In this document: positions 1-6,940 of the stretch, piece by piece
Position numbering within the stretch: the stretch's first letter is position 1
How the letters are laid out: every line of letters starts with the position of its first letter
Notes under the pieces: model-generated
What the model was told of the DNA's origin: nothing
Seen by the model: only the letters and a program-made list of their open reading frames with translations
The model's database searches: none
From: Candidatus Tayloriibacteriota bacterium
GTDB lineage: Bacteria; Patescibacteriota; Minisyncoccia; Phycocordibacterales; PALSA-1337
Reading direction: 5' to 3'
DNA: 11,122 nt
Assembly: GCA_023269245.1 (NCBI GenBank)
Contig: JAHFMB010000025.1
Span: 1 to 11,122 of the forward strand
Translations under genes and position numbers: made by a program

Positions 1-324
1 GAACCGCTCCGCGCGCGACGCTTCAAGCTGGGACTTCTTTCGGTCCACGGCAGAGCATGGGTCCGCTACATCGCATCGCGATTCAATCATCACGGGCCCT
101 TCCACTATATTTCGTACTCGTACAACGGCGGTCCGACAAAACCGAATCCTGAAGCGTTTTTGGAAGCGGCCAAAGAGTTGGGATTCCCACCCCGTCAGTG
201 CCTCGTGGTTGACGATTACCACGTCAACACGGAAGCGGCCGCTCGGGTTGGATTTCAAACCCACCTCTTCACCAATGCCCAACGGCTTCACGATGATCTG
301 ATTGCGCACGATCTCCTGGTTTGA
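1..324 (+). CDS. HAD-superfamily hydrolase, C-terminal part (5' end outside window)
   Basis: An open frame runs from the first base to a TGA at 322-324 and encodes the last 107 residues of a protein whose start lies outside the window. It shows the C-terminal half of a haloacid-dehalogenase fold. There is a motif II-like LLSVHG (residues 11-16), a motif III lysine in TKPNPEAF (K47), and motif IV as VVDDYHVNTEAA (D71, D72) followed by a glycine-containing strand. HAD enzymes of this layout are usually phosphatases or phosphoglycolate-phosphatase/beta-phosphoglucomutase-like proteins acting in the cytoplasm. The nucleophile Asp of motif I is not visible, so activity and substrate cannot be judged. 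The gene ends 17 bp before a strong terminator hairpin and converges with secF. Confidence 0.8.
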   Translation, partial: EPLRARRFKLGLLSVHGRAWVRYIASRFNHHGPFHYISYSYNGGPTKPNPEAFLEAAKELGFPPRQCLVVDDYHVNTEAAARVGFQTHLFTNAQRLHDDLIAHDLLV

Positions 325-341
325 GTTGCCATCGTTCTTTC

Positions 342-368
342 GGCGAGCCGCCCCGGCTCGCCTTTTTT
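342..368 (+). terminator. Rho-independent terminator of the HAD gene
   Basis: A perfect 9-bp GC-rich stem (342-350 paired with 354-362) with a 3-nt CCC loop is followed directly by six T residues (363-368). It lies just after the HAD stop codon. On the opposite strand the hairpin has no T-run after it, so it primarily ends the + strand transcript, although the stem may also impede the convergent secF transcript. Confidence 0.9.
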
Positions 369-397
369 GTATCCTTTTTATATTTATATATAGCGTC

Positions 398-1291
398 CTA
401 TTTCTTCCTTCGCGCAAACTGTTCCATAGTCACCAAGAGCGGCGAGCCAATGAAAATTGAAGAGTACGTACCGGCAGCAATACCAATGATGAGCACCAGT
501 GAAAAATGCTCGGTGGTCGAACCGCCAAGAATATAGAGAACAACCAGCGCAATCAATGTAGTGAGCGACGTATTGATGGAACGAATGAACGTCTGCCCGA
601 CGCTGATGCCAACAACTTCTTCAAATGGTTTTTGCGAGTGGGTGTGCAGATTCTCGCGAACACGGTCGAACACCACGATCGTATCGTGGACCGAAAAGCC
701 CAAGACCACCAAGAGTGCCGTCACGAACAAGGTATCGACTTCGTAGCCAAGGAAATGACCGAGGATGGCAAAGACGCCTGTCGGAATAATGACATCGTGC
801 GCCAAGGCAACGATGGCGGCAAAGCCATATTTCCATGAAGACACCGGCTCTGACACTTTACGGAAGGCAAAGGTAATGAAAAGCACGATTGCAATAATGA
901 CAAGGATAATCGACCACAAAGACTTGCGGAGGGCTTCCGAACCGAGGATCGGACCAATGGATGAGAAATTTTTTTCAATCATCTTATATGTACCGTCAAT
1001 GGAGAGCGCGGCGTTGACAGCGGCCTTTTCTCCCTGCTCTATCGGCTTCATGCGGATGATATACCCGTCCGTCCCTGTTGGACGAATCGAAGCAGCCGGA
1101 TCAATAACCGCCAATTTGGCGGCAACCTCGGCCTGTGTCGGAAGCGTGTCGGGATAAGCGACTTCAACCAGCGTACCACCGGTAAAATCGATGCCCGGCT
1201 TGACGCCCCAGATGCCGAGCGCGACGATAGCCGCGATGACGAGTATGAGCGAGAATGCGTAGAATATTTTTCTGTATTTGATGACCCACAT
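398..1291 (-). CDS. secF: Protein translocase subunit SecF
   Basis: This 297-residue protein is the SecF half of the SecDF complex, which uses the proton gradient to help pull proteins through SecYEG at the cytoplasmic membrane. A first membrane helix (about 11-30) is followed by the SecF signature GIDFTGGT (33-40), a short extracytoplasmic domain, SIGPILG (111-117), and a C-terminal five-helix block. That block contains the family motif VHDTIVVFDRVREN (201-214). Six membrane segments and the length match the family. The ATG at 1289-1291 places the first helix normally. No Shine-Dalgarno sequence is visible before it. secF follows secD after only 33 bp on the same strand, so both are probably one transcript. 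The 33-bp gap contains a small heptamer repeat. Confidence 0.95.
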   Translation of the reverse strand: MWVIKYRKIFYAFSLILVIAAIVALGIWGVKPGIDFTGGTLVEVAYPDTLPTQAEVAAKLAVIDPAASIRPTGTDGYIIRMKPIEQGEKAAVNAALSIDGTYKMIEKNFSSIGPILGSEALRKSLWSIILVIIAIVLFITFAFRKVSEPVSSWKYGFAAIVALAHDVIIPTGVFAILGHFLGYEVDTLFVTALLVVLGFSVHDTIVVFDRVRENLHTHSQKPFEEVVGISVGQTFIRSINTSLTTLIALVVLYILGGSTTEHFSLVLIIGIAAGTYSSIFIGSPLLVTMEQFARRKK

Positions 1292-1300
1292 AGTAGTTAA

Positions 1301-1325
1301 ATTCGAAATTCGAAATACGAAATTC
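1301..1325. repeat. Tandem heptamer repeat ATTCGAA between secD and secF
   Basis: About 3.6 tandem copies of a 7-bp unit fill the short secD-secF gap: ATTCGAA (1301-1307), ATTCGAA (1308-1314), ATACGAA (1315-1321), then ATTC (1322-1325). The last bases run into the secD stop codon (1325-1327). The TTCGAA core is self-complementary. I recall similar AT-rich units in intergenic regions of Parcubacteria, but this cannot be confirmed here. Confidence 0.7.
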
Positions 1326-2809
1326 TAAGATTTGATTCGGCGGAAGCCATTACTAATAAGAAACGTTGTTAGTTTGCTGGTCTTGGTCGGTGCTACAGCG
1401 TACAACAACAAACGTGATGCGGTAATAGCGGTGAACATCGAGACCACCACGCCGACCACAAAGACAAGGGCAAATCCGGTAATGACTGCACTACTACCAA
1501 AGACAAAGAGAATAATACCGGTGATGATGCTTGACGTATTGGAATCGCGGATAGACAGCCAGGCGCGATCAAATCCTTCATGCATAGCTTCCCAAATGCC
1601 ATGGCCACGGGCAAGCTCCTCCTTCATGCGCTCAAAAATGAGAATGTTCGCATCGACGGCCATGCCGATGGAAAGAATGAAACCAGCGATACCAGTAGCG
1701 GTCAATGTCACCGGGCTCAATGCACCCGGAATAAGCGCCAGCAAGATATACGCAGCCGGAATGCCGAACAAAAATCCTCGGTGCCACCACATCGACAGAA
1801 ATCCGAAGAAGAGCACAATCACCAGGAGCGCCGGCGACACACCAATTTTGAAGATGGCGAGGTTGAGAGCGATATAACAGGCCAATGCAACTACGGCGAT
1901 GACCCCCGGCACGCGATACCAGAGTATCAAAAATGCGGCAATAATAATGAAGGCAACAATGCCTGCCTTGATGCCGCCGTTGACGGCAGCCTGGCCGAGC
2001 GACGGCCCAATAGTCTGTGTGGAAATAAGTTTGATAGGGACCGGGAGGGCGCCATAATTGAGATCGCGGACCAGGCGTTTTGCTTCATCGATGGTAAATG
2101 AGCCACTGATCTGGGCCTTGCCATCGAGGATAGCATCGCGGACCACTGGGACGGAGATATCTTTGCCATCAAGGAAAATACCGAGGTAATTGCCGACATT
2201 CTCTTTGGTAATCTTGGCGAACAAGTCGCGACCATCACTCGTAAATGTCAGACCGACCGTCGGCTGATTTGTCGTGGTATTAAATTCGAGGACTGCTTTG
2301 GCCACCATAGTTCCATTCAAACCTGTCGGTTTGAAGAGGGCCATGTAAGCGGCCTGCTGCAAGGTTGTGCTCGCAATCTCGGTGCTTGAAGCCTGGAACG
2401 TACGCATCGCGTCCGCGGTCACCAGTTTGAATTCAAGAGACGGTGTCGCGCCGATAGATCGTGCAGCTTCTTCGGCATCCGTGACACCCGGCAGCTCGAC
2501 GATAAGCTTGTAGGCGCTCTCTTTTGAACTCAATGTCTTTGCTTCTTCGGTCTGCACAAGCGGCTCGCTGACGCCAAACTGGTTGACGCGGCGCTCAACC
2601 ACATCGCGGAGGGATGACATGGAGTCGCCAATATCTGTCGCAGCGAGCTTTGAGACATCCGCCTGGTATACGAGGTGGGTTCCACCTGAGAGATCGAGGC
2701 CGAGACGGAATGGATACGCACTACCCGGCTGGTCGGATACGTAGACAAAATAGCCGATGGCTGCGGCAACAATAAGGAGCATGACTGCCCGAGCGCGGTG
2801 TTTTAGCAT
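1325..2809 (-). CDS. secD: Protein translocase subunit SecD, with extra hydrophobic insertion
   Basis: This 494-residue protein is the SecD partner of SecF in the membrane-bound, proton-driven secretion motor. An N-terminal helix (about 9-24) precedes the hallmark LGLDLSGGTHLVYQ (36-49). A periplasmic-type P1 domain follows, including RRVNQFGVSEP (73-83), then GALPVP (253-258), TIGPSLG (266-272) and the C-terminal helix block with GMAVDANILIFERMKEEL (382-399). Between the helix ending at AIFKI (318-322) and PVTLT (366-370) lie about 43 extra residues with two further hydrophobic stretches. Most SecD proteins join these parts almost directly. The start ATG is at 2807-2809, with a TATAAT box 9 bp upstream and a pyrimidine-rich stretch instead of a ribosome binding site. 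secF follows 33 bp downstream. Confidence 0.95.
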   Translation of the reverse strand: MLKHRARAVMLLIVAAAIGYFVYVSDQPGSAYPFRLGLDLSGGTHLVYQADVSKLAATDIGDSMSSLRDVVERRVNQFGVSEPLVQTEEAKTLSSKESAYKLIVELPGVTDAEEAARSIGATPSLEFKLVTADAMRTFQASSTEIASTTLQQAAYMALFKPTGLNGTMVAKAVLEFNTTTNQPTVGLTFTSDGRDLFAKITKENVGNYLGIFLDGKDISVPVVRDAILDGKAQISGSFTIDEAKRLVRDLNYGALPVPIKLISTQTIGPSLGQAAVNGGIKAGIVAFIIIAAFLILWYRVPGVIAVVALACYIALNLAIFKIGVSPALLVIVLFFGFLSMWWHRGFLFGIPAAYILLALIPGALSPVTLTATGIAGFILSIGMAVDANILIFERMKEELARGHGIWEAMHEGFDRAWLSIRDSNTSSIITGIILFVFGSSAVITGFALVFVVGVVVSMFTAITASRLLLYAVAPTKTSKLTTFLISNGFRRIKS

Positions 2810-2818
2810 ATGGGGGGT

Positions 2819-2824
2819 ATTATA
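2819..2824 (-). promoter_or_regulatory. -10 box (TATAAT) immediately upstream of secD
   Basis: On the - strand the hexamer TATAAT ends 9 bp before the secD ATG. Transcription starting the usual ~7 nt downstream would leave a leader of only a few bases, so the message would be nearly leaderless. No convincing -35 box is visible: at 17-bp spacing the hexamer is ATTTAC. The box overlaps the end of the repeat cluster at 2821-2927. Confidence 0.5.
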
Positions 2825-2927
2825 ACGACAAGTGAGGATTTGTAAATAGCTCTCAGGCTTTTTACAAAATCCGAGCGCAGTCGTTATATGAGCAAAGCGA
2901 ATATAACAGAAGTGAGGATTTGTAAAT
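2821..2927. repeat. Direct and inverted repeat cluster upstream of secD
   Basis: The core AGTGAGGATTTGTAAAT occurs twice in direct orientation (2831-2847 and 2911-2927), each copy preceded by TATAAC. A diverged inverted copy lies between them (2861-2888). The inverted copy can pair with the first copy: TATAACGAC 2821-2829 with 2880-2888, and GGATTTGTAAA 2836-2846 with 2861-2872, with one bulge. It can also pair with the second copy: GTTATAT 2883-2889 with 2901-2907, plus the same TTTACAAA arm with 2919-2926. The two hairpins are mutually exclusive. This fills almost the whole gap between the sugar transferase stop and secD. Confidence 0.8.
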
Positions 2928-2941
2928 GGTGTGAGGCCCTA

Positions 2942-4300
2942 TTACCTCCCACTCCTTCGAATAAGGATCTGCAGCGTCCTCAGCACAATCTTGAGATCAA
3001 GCATGAATGAACGATTCTTTATATAGTACATATCGTACGACAACTTGTTTCGTGTCTCTTCGGTAGCAATCTCATGATGCGGATGGCTTTCATGGTAGAT
3101 CTGAGCCCAACCGAAAAGACCCGGTTTGACGAGGTGGCGGGATTCATAATACGAGATTTCTTGTTTATAGATGGCAACAAGTGAAGGTAATTCTGGACGC
3201 GGACCGACCATTGAGAGGTCACCTTTGATAACATTCCAAAACTGCGGGAGCTCATCGATGCGCGACCTACGCAGGAAGGACCCGACCCGCGTGACGACGT
3301 TTTTTGTCACACCTGAAGCCCCATACGTCCCATTGTCGTTGCCGGACATGGTTCTAAATTTGATGATGCGCACCGTCTTGCCTTTGCGGCCGACACGATC
3401 CTGCGCGATGAACATCGGCCCTTTATCGTCAAGCTTGATTGCTACATACACAAAAGGATACAAGATGAGCGAAATGATTCCGCCTACAGCGGCAATGATC
3501 AGGCCAATTGTGCGCTTGAGCCCATCATACACACGGCGGTTGCCGAGGGCAGTTCCTGAATTTTCTATGAGCCAGCGCTCACCCACCATTGAGAGCGGGA
3601 TACGGTCAAAGATTGATTCATACATTTTGCTGGCATTGATGATCTGGGCGCCAGAAAAGATCAAGGAGTACAAAAATGGTATAGCCGCTTCGACGCGCCG
3701 GTCATGGAGATCGGCAACAATGATAGATGCCCCCGTGCGCGTGACGGCAGCTGAAATCTGCTTGACGGTGTCCTCGACGGCAACACCCGGCACGACATGA
3801 TCCGCGAATACCAGTCCATAACGGCCGGACATATTTACTTCGTCAAAGATATCACCAATGTCTTCCCCTGCCCCCACGAGAATAGCAGGCTGTTTTCGGG
3901 AGACGGTGACTACGGGGAACATGATGCGGCGCCATACAATCAGGACGGCCGTCGAAATAATGATGTACATGAAGAGGTTGGCCTTTGGCGCGATGACCAC
4001 CGGAGCAAAATAGAAGAACGCGATGCCGATCAGGAAGTTGATGATTTGCACGCGGATAAGCGCCCCTTCAATGCGTCCGCGCAGAACTACGGATTGCTTG
4101 TCATACAACCCGGCACTGAAGCTGATGAGTAAGAATAGGGCGAATAATATCGCGAAAGATGGGATATGGTCATAGAACAACGCACGGCTCGGCAGTGCGC
4201 CATAGCGGATAGTGAGCGTCAGGATGAGAGAAAAGACGTACCCGATAAGGTCTCCCAGGATAAGAAATAACATTCGGCGGCTGCTGGCTATAGAAGTCAT
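2942..4300 (-). CDS. Polyprenyl-phosphate sugar-phosphate transferase (bacterial sugar transferase family, WbaP/WcaJ-like)
   Basis: This 452-residue membrane enzyme belongs to the family that moves a sugar-1-phosphate from a nucleotide sugar to undecaprenyl phosphate, the first step of exopolysaccharide, O-antigen or capsule assembly. Four N-terminal membrane helices (about 10-30, 47-65, 84-102, 108-125) precede a nucleotide-binding-like middle region (ILVGAGEDIGD, 130-140). The catalytic domain starts near KRTIGLIIAAVGG (252-264). It contains IKFRTMSG (313-320), the Asp-Glu dyad in RIDELPQFWNVIKGD (337-351), and SMVGPRPE (353-360). The frame also allows a TTG start at 4306, but ATG at 4298-4300 has an AAGG about 8 bp upstream and is preferred. 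It is divergent from a glycosyltransferase that likely extends the same lipid-linked glycan. The sugar is unknown. Confidence 0.92.
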   Translation of the reverse strand: MTSIASSRRMLFLILGDLIGYVFSLILTLTIRYGALPSRALFYDHIPSFAILFALFLLISFSAGLYDKQSVVLRGRIEGALIRVQIINFLIGIAFFYFAPVVIAPKANLFMYIIISTAVLIVWRRIMFPVVTVSRKQPAILVGAGEDIGDIFDEVNMSGRYGLVFADHVVPGVAVEDTVKQISAAVTRTGASIIVADLHDRRVEAAIPFLYSLIFSGAQIINASKMYESIFDRIPLSMVGERWLIENSGTALGNRRVYDGLKRTIGLIIAAVGGIISLILYPFVYVAIKLDDKGPMFIAQDRVGRKGKTVRIIKFRTMSGNDNGTYGASGVTKNVVTRVGSFLRRSRIDELPQFWNVIKGDLSMVGPRPELPSLVAIYKQEISYYESRHLVKPGLFGWAQIYHESHPHHEIATEETRNKLSYDMYYIKNRSFMLDLKIVLRTLQILIRRSGR

Positions 4301-4326
4301 AGGCAATACCTTACCATGTTTTTGTG

Positions 4327-4335
4327 TTTATATCA
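4327..4335 (-). promoter_or_regulatory. Extended -10 promoter element of the sugar transferase gene
   Basis: On the - strand the sequence TGATATAAA fits an extended -10 element (TGnTATAAT with one mismatch). It would place the transcript start near 4320, about 20 nt before the ATG at 4300. The leader includes GGTAAGG, the only plausible Shine-Dalgarno sequence ahead of a protein gene in this window. Confidence 0.5.
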
Positions 4336-4342
4336 AGAGTGT

Positions 4343-4371
4343 TTGCCGAAAAGCCTTATTTTTGCTAGCGT
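4343..4371 (+). promoter_or_regulatory. Promoter of the glycosyltransferase gene, TTGCCG - 17 bp - extended -10
   Basis: TTGCCG (4343-4348) is spaced 17 bp from TAGCGT (4366-4371), which is preceded by TGC, giving a TGnTAnnnT extended -10. The predicted start of transcription (about 4378) coincides with the tandem ATG codons at 4376 and 4379, suggesting a leaderless message. It lies back to back with the promoter of the divergent sugar transferase. Confidence 0.45.
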
Positions 4372-4375
4372 ATAC

Positions 4376-5518
4376 ATGATGAAGATACTCTATCTCATAA
4401 CCAAGTCCAATTGGGGCGGTGCCCAAAGAAACGTCTTTGACCTTGCGGTCGCCATGAAGGACCGTGGGCATGAAGTAGCTGTCGCCCTTGGTGGAAACGG
4501 CACATTACGGACCCGCCTGGAGGCCGCTGGCATATACACTCATTCCATTGCCGCTATGGGCCGCGATATCGCCGTCGGCAAGGATGCTGGCTCACTCAAA
4601 GAGATTATGTCCGTCATTCGTCATCGCAGACCTGATATTCTCCATGTCCACAGCCCGAAAGCAGCTGGTCTTGGAGCTGTTGCTGGCCGTATTCTCGGCG
4701 TCAAAACTATCATATATACAGTCCACGGTTGGACATTCAACGAAAACCGTCCCCTCCACCAACGCCTTGCAATCATATTTTTCTCATGGATTACCATGAT
4801 ACTCTGCCATACCACCATCGTATTGTCTGAACGCGAATATGCGCAAGCATTCAACTTTCCTTGGATAAAGAAGAAACTCCGTCTTATCCCAATCGGCATC
4901 AAATCTCCTACATTCATATCTGTAGACGGCGCAAAGCAATCTATTGCAAAACATATCAGCATGCCAATTCCTGAATTCAATAAAAAAATTATTATTGGGA
5001 CCATCGCTGAACTTCATCCAAACAAGGGTCTGCCGTATCTTATCAATGCCATGGCGACTGTTGTTGAGCAGTACCCGCAGACCGTATTAGTGATTATTGG
5101 GGATGGCGACAATAAAGCCAATCTGCAGATGCTCATTACCGAGAAGAAACTGGAACAATACGTTTTCTTGGCCGGCTACATGGATCATGCCGCTGAATAT
5201 TTGAAAGCATTTAGTATATTTGTTCTACCATCGCTCAAAGAAGGACTTCCCTACACTATCCTTGAAGCCGGCCACGCATCACTTCCCGTCATTGCCACCA
5301 CGGTAGGAGGTGTGCCAGAAATTATTGAAGATATGAAATCGGGTGTATTAGTTCAGCCGAAAAATATTCGCGAACTTGCTCATGCGCTCTCATTTATGAT
5401 CGAACATCCTGAAGAGCGCAAAAAGAGCGGCACCGCCCTCAAGGAGCGCGTTTCAAAACAATTTTCACTTGAAAAAATGTTAGATGGTGTTGCAGAAGTG
5501 TACGCGATACATTCGTAA
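4376..5518 (+). CDS. Glycosyltransferase family 4 protein
   Basis: This GT-B fold glycosyltransferase of about 380 residues transfers a sugar from a nucleotide donor to a growing, probably lipid-linked, glycan at the cytoplasmic face of the membrane. The N-terminal domain begins MKILYLITKSNWGGAQRNV with the glycine-rich acceptor-side loop (14-19), then HVHSPKAAGLGA (90-101) and YTVHGW (114-119). The C-terminal donor domain has GTIAELHPNKGLPYL (208-222), VIIGDGD (239-245), and the retaining-enzyme EX7E motif, with E289 and E297 in PSLKEGLPYTILEAG. The frame is open upstream to 4316, but family members start at MK, so the ATG pair at 4376/4379 is preferred. No ribosome binding site is seen. Its divergent neighbour is the initiating sugar transferase, so both likely serve one surface polysaccharide. 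Confidence 0.93.
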   Translation: MMKILYLITKSNWGGAQRNVFDLAVAMKDRGHEVAVALGGNGTLRTRLEAAGIYTHSIAAMGRDIAVGKDAGSLKEIMSVIRHRRPDILHVHSPKAAGLGAVAGRILGVKTIIYTVHGWTFNENRPLHQRLAIIFFSWITMILCHTTIVLSEREYAQAFNFPWIKKKLRLIPIGIKSPTFISVDGAKQSIAKHISMPIPEFNKKIIIGTIAELHPNKGLPYLINAMATVVEQYPQTVLVIIGDGDNKANLQMLITEKKLEQYVFLAGYMDHAAEYLKAFSIFVLPSLKEGLPYTILEAGHASLPVIATTVGGVPEIIEDMKSGVLVQPKNIRELAHALSFMIEHPEERKKSGTALKERVSKQFSLEKMLDGVAEVYAIHS

Positions 5519-5523
5519 CACGG

Positions 5524-5685
5524 AAAGTATCCGGGACGTGCTGTTACGAATCCTCTTCACAGGCGTTGCGGATAGGTCTCAAGTTGGTGACTACAGGCAA
5601 CGCCGAGAAAAGGCGGCCTTGTTGGTTCTTTCATTCATACCAACAAGGCCAGCCGTGGTGAGGAACAGCACGTCCCGGATACTTT
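5524..5685. repeat. 162-bp inverted-repeat element folding as a three-way junction (candidate structured RNA or foldback element)
   Basis: The ends are perfect 22-bp inverted repeats (5524-5545 and 5664-5685). Inside a 5-nt bulge the stem continues (5551-5555 with 5660-5664, sharing base 5664 with the outer arm, and 5558-5560 with 5655-5657). It then opens into two hairpins. The first is 5562-5569 with 5597-5604 (8 bp). The second is 5615-5626 with 5639-5650 (12 bp), extended by 5612-5614 with 5652-5654. Almost no unpaired bases remain at the junction. The element fills the convergent gap between the glycosyltransferase and rodA and so could stop transcripts from both sides, but there is no long T-run on either strand. 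No transposase or protein is encoded. It may be a non-coding RNA, a miniature foldback transposon or a bidirectional terminator. Confidence 0.8.
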
Positions 5686-5712
5686 TGAATTACAGACTCT
5701 ACCCGTAACAGC

Positions 5713-6876
5713 CTACTGCGGCCCAATAAATTCATTCTTGACCGCATCCTTGTGCGCCGGACGCGAATAGCGCCGCATCGCCACAACAACCCCAAGTGCT
5801 AGAAATTCTGTCAGCACGTGCGTGCCACCGTAGCTCATGAGTGGCAACGGCGTACCAGTCACCGGCAATAAATGCATGTTCATGCCCACATTGATGACAA
5901 TATGCACGATGAAAAAAACCGCCACGCCAGCACCAAACAGTATTTCGAAATTCGTGGCTCCGTTGAGCGAGTTTCTGATGATTCGCCAAATGATAATGCC
6001 ATACAGAGTGAACAGGATGACTACACCGGCAAAACCCCATTCTTCGGAAAAAGCCGCGAAAATAAAATCAGTCTGGTATTCGGGAAGAAATTTGAGGCGC
6101 GACTGTGTGCCATAGCCAAGTCCTTTGCCCCAAAATTGTCCTGAACCCACCGCAACAGTTGACTGATACGCGTTGTATCCCGCACCGTGAATGTCAGCCA
6201 ACGGATCGATGAAATTTCTGATGCGGTCTTTTTGATATTCCTTGAAACCGAAACTCCATAAAAGTCCGAAAACGAGAAGTCCGATACCGAGCATCGCAAA
6301 TAAATGTTTTTTTGAGATGCCCGAAACCATGACCATGCCCAGCCAAATAAAAAATATAATCATGGCTGAACCGAGATCGGGGCTGCCAAGGACAAGCGCG
6401 AACAGTATAAAGGCGTACGTGCCCGATACGAGGATATGCTTCACATTCGCTATTTCGATATGCCTACGTGAAAAATATTTTGCCAAAATAAGCATGATGG
6501 CCAATTTCGCCAAGTCAGACGGTTGAAATGAGAAGCTGCCGAGGTCAAACCACGAGCGAGAACCGTTGGACACCGTGCCGAATACAAACAAGCCCGCAAG
6601 TAAAAGTGCGGAAAGGATGAATGCGGCTACCGAAACCCATGTCGACCGTACAAAACGGATATCGACAGAGCTCACCACAAAAAAAAGTGCGATCGCCACC
6701 ACAATCCAAATAAATTGGTGACTCGCAAATGTGTTGTTCCCGGTAAACGAATACATCGTCATGAGGCCGGCCGCTAGAATGGGGATCGTCGCACCAAACA
6801 GCCACCAATCCATGCCGCGACGGCGACCGGTGACAAGGTTGTATGATGAGTGTGATTGCGGAGGGAGCGAATTCAT
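5713..6876 (-). CDS. rodA: Rod shape-determining protein RodA (SEDS peptidoglycan glycosyltransferase)
   Basis: This 387-residue polytopic membrane protein is of the FtsW/RodA/SpoVE (SEDS) family, which polymerises lipid II into glycan strands with a partner transpeptidase. A cytoplasmic N-terminus (1-22) precedes about ten membrane helices. Family motifs are GSRSWFDLGSFSFQPSDLAK (105-124), GSPDLGSAM (164-172), the extracytoplasmic GKGLGYGTQSRLKFLPEYQTDFIFA (250-274) and LLPVTGTPLPLMSYGGTH near the C-terminus. The Asp of QTDFIFA (D270) sits where the catalytic Asp of SEDS enzymes is expected. The FLPE-QTDF wording and the compact length favour RodA over FtsW. The ATG at 6874-6876 has no Shine-Dalgarno (CCACCTGC precedes it). 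A TATACT -10 lies at 6900-6905, so the gene may have its own promoter, 64 bp below the preceding operon. Confidence 0.92.
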   Translation of the reverse strand: MNSLPPQSHSSYNLVTGRRRGMDWWLFGATIPILAAGLMTMYSFTGNNTFASHQFIWIVVAIALFFVVSSVDIRFVRSTWVSVAAFILSALLLAGLFVFGTVSNGSRSWFDLGSFSFQPSDLAKLAIMLILAKYFSRRHIEIANVKHILVSGTYAFILFALVLGSPDLGSAMIIFFIWLGMVMVSGISKKHLFAMLGIGLLVFGLLWSFGFKEYQKDRIRNFIDPLADIHGAGYNAYQSTVAVGSGQFWGKGLGYGTQSRLKFLPEYQTDFIFAAFSEEWGFAGVVILFTLYGIIIWRIIRNSLNGATNFEILFGAGVAVFFIVHIVINVGMNMHLLPVTGTPLPLMSYGGTHVLTEFLALGVVVAMRRYSRPAHKDAVKNEFIGPQ

Positions 6877-6899
6877 GCAGGTGGAGTATCAATGCGGGT

Positions 6900-6905
6900 A
6901 GTATA
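6900..6905 (-). promoter_or_regulatory. -10 box (TATACT) upstream of rodA
   Basis: On the - strand TATACT ends 23 bp before the rodA ATG, in the 64-bp gap after the preceding gene. A transcript would have a leader of about 17 nt. No good -35 match is present at normal spacing, so rodA may also be read through from the upstream operon. Confidence 0.35.
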
Positions 6906-6940
6906 CGCTTTTTGAACAAGTGATGCGAGCGAACTTTTAC

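Noticed and set aside
506..838. Several + strand open frames over secF and secD (for example 506-838, 765-1157, 1332-1877, 1580-2101)
   Set aside because: They are antisense shadows of the well-supported SecD and SecF frames and show low-complexity, charge-rich translations without recognisable domains.
4316..4375. N-terminal extension of the glycosyltransferase to a start at 4316
   Set aside because: The added 20 residues lie upstream of the family start and would cover both divergent promoters. Family members begin with MKILYL-type sequence.
5484..5708. + strand open frame across the end of the glycosyltransferase and the inverted-repeat element
   Set aside because: It overlaps the end of a clear gene in another frame, and its sequence is dictated by the inverted repeats. 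There is no domain or start signal.
6877..6886. GGTGGAG-like ribosome binding site next to the rodA start
   Set aside because: It is on the + strand. In the rodA message the same bases read CTCCACC, which is not a Shine-Dalgarno.
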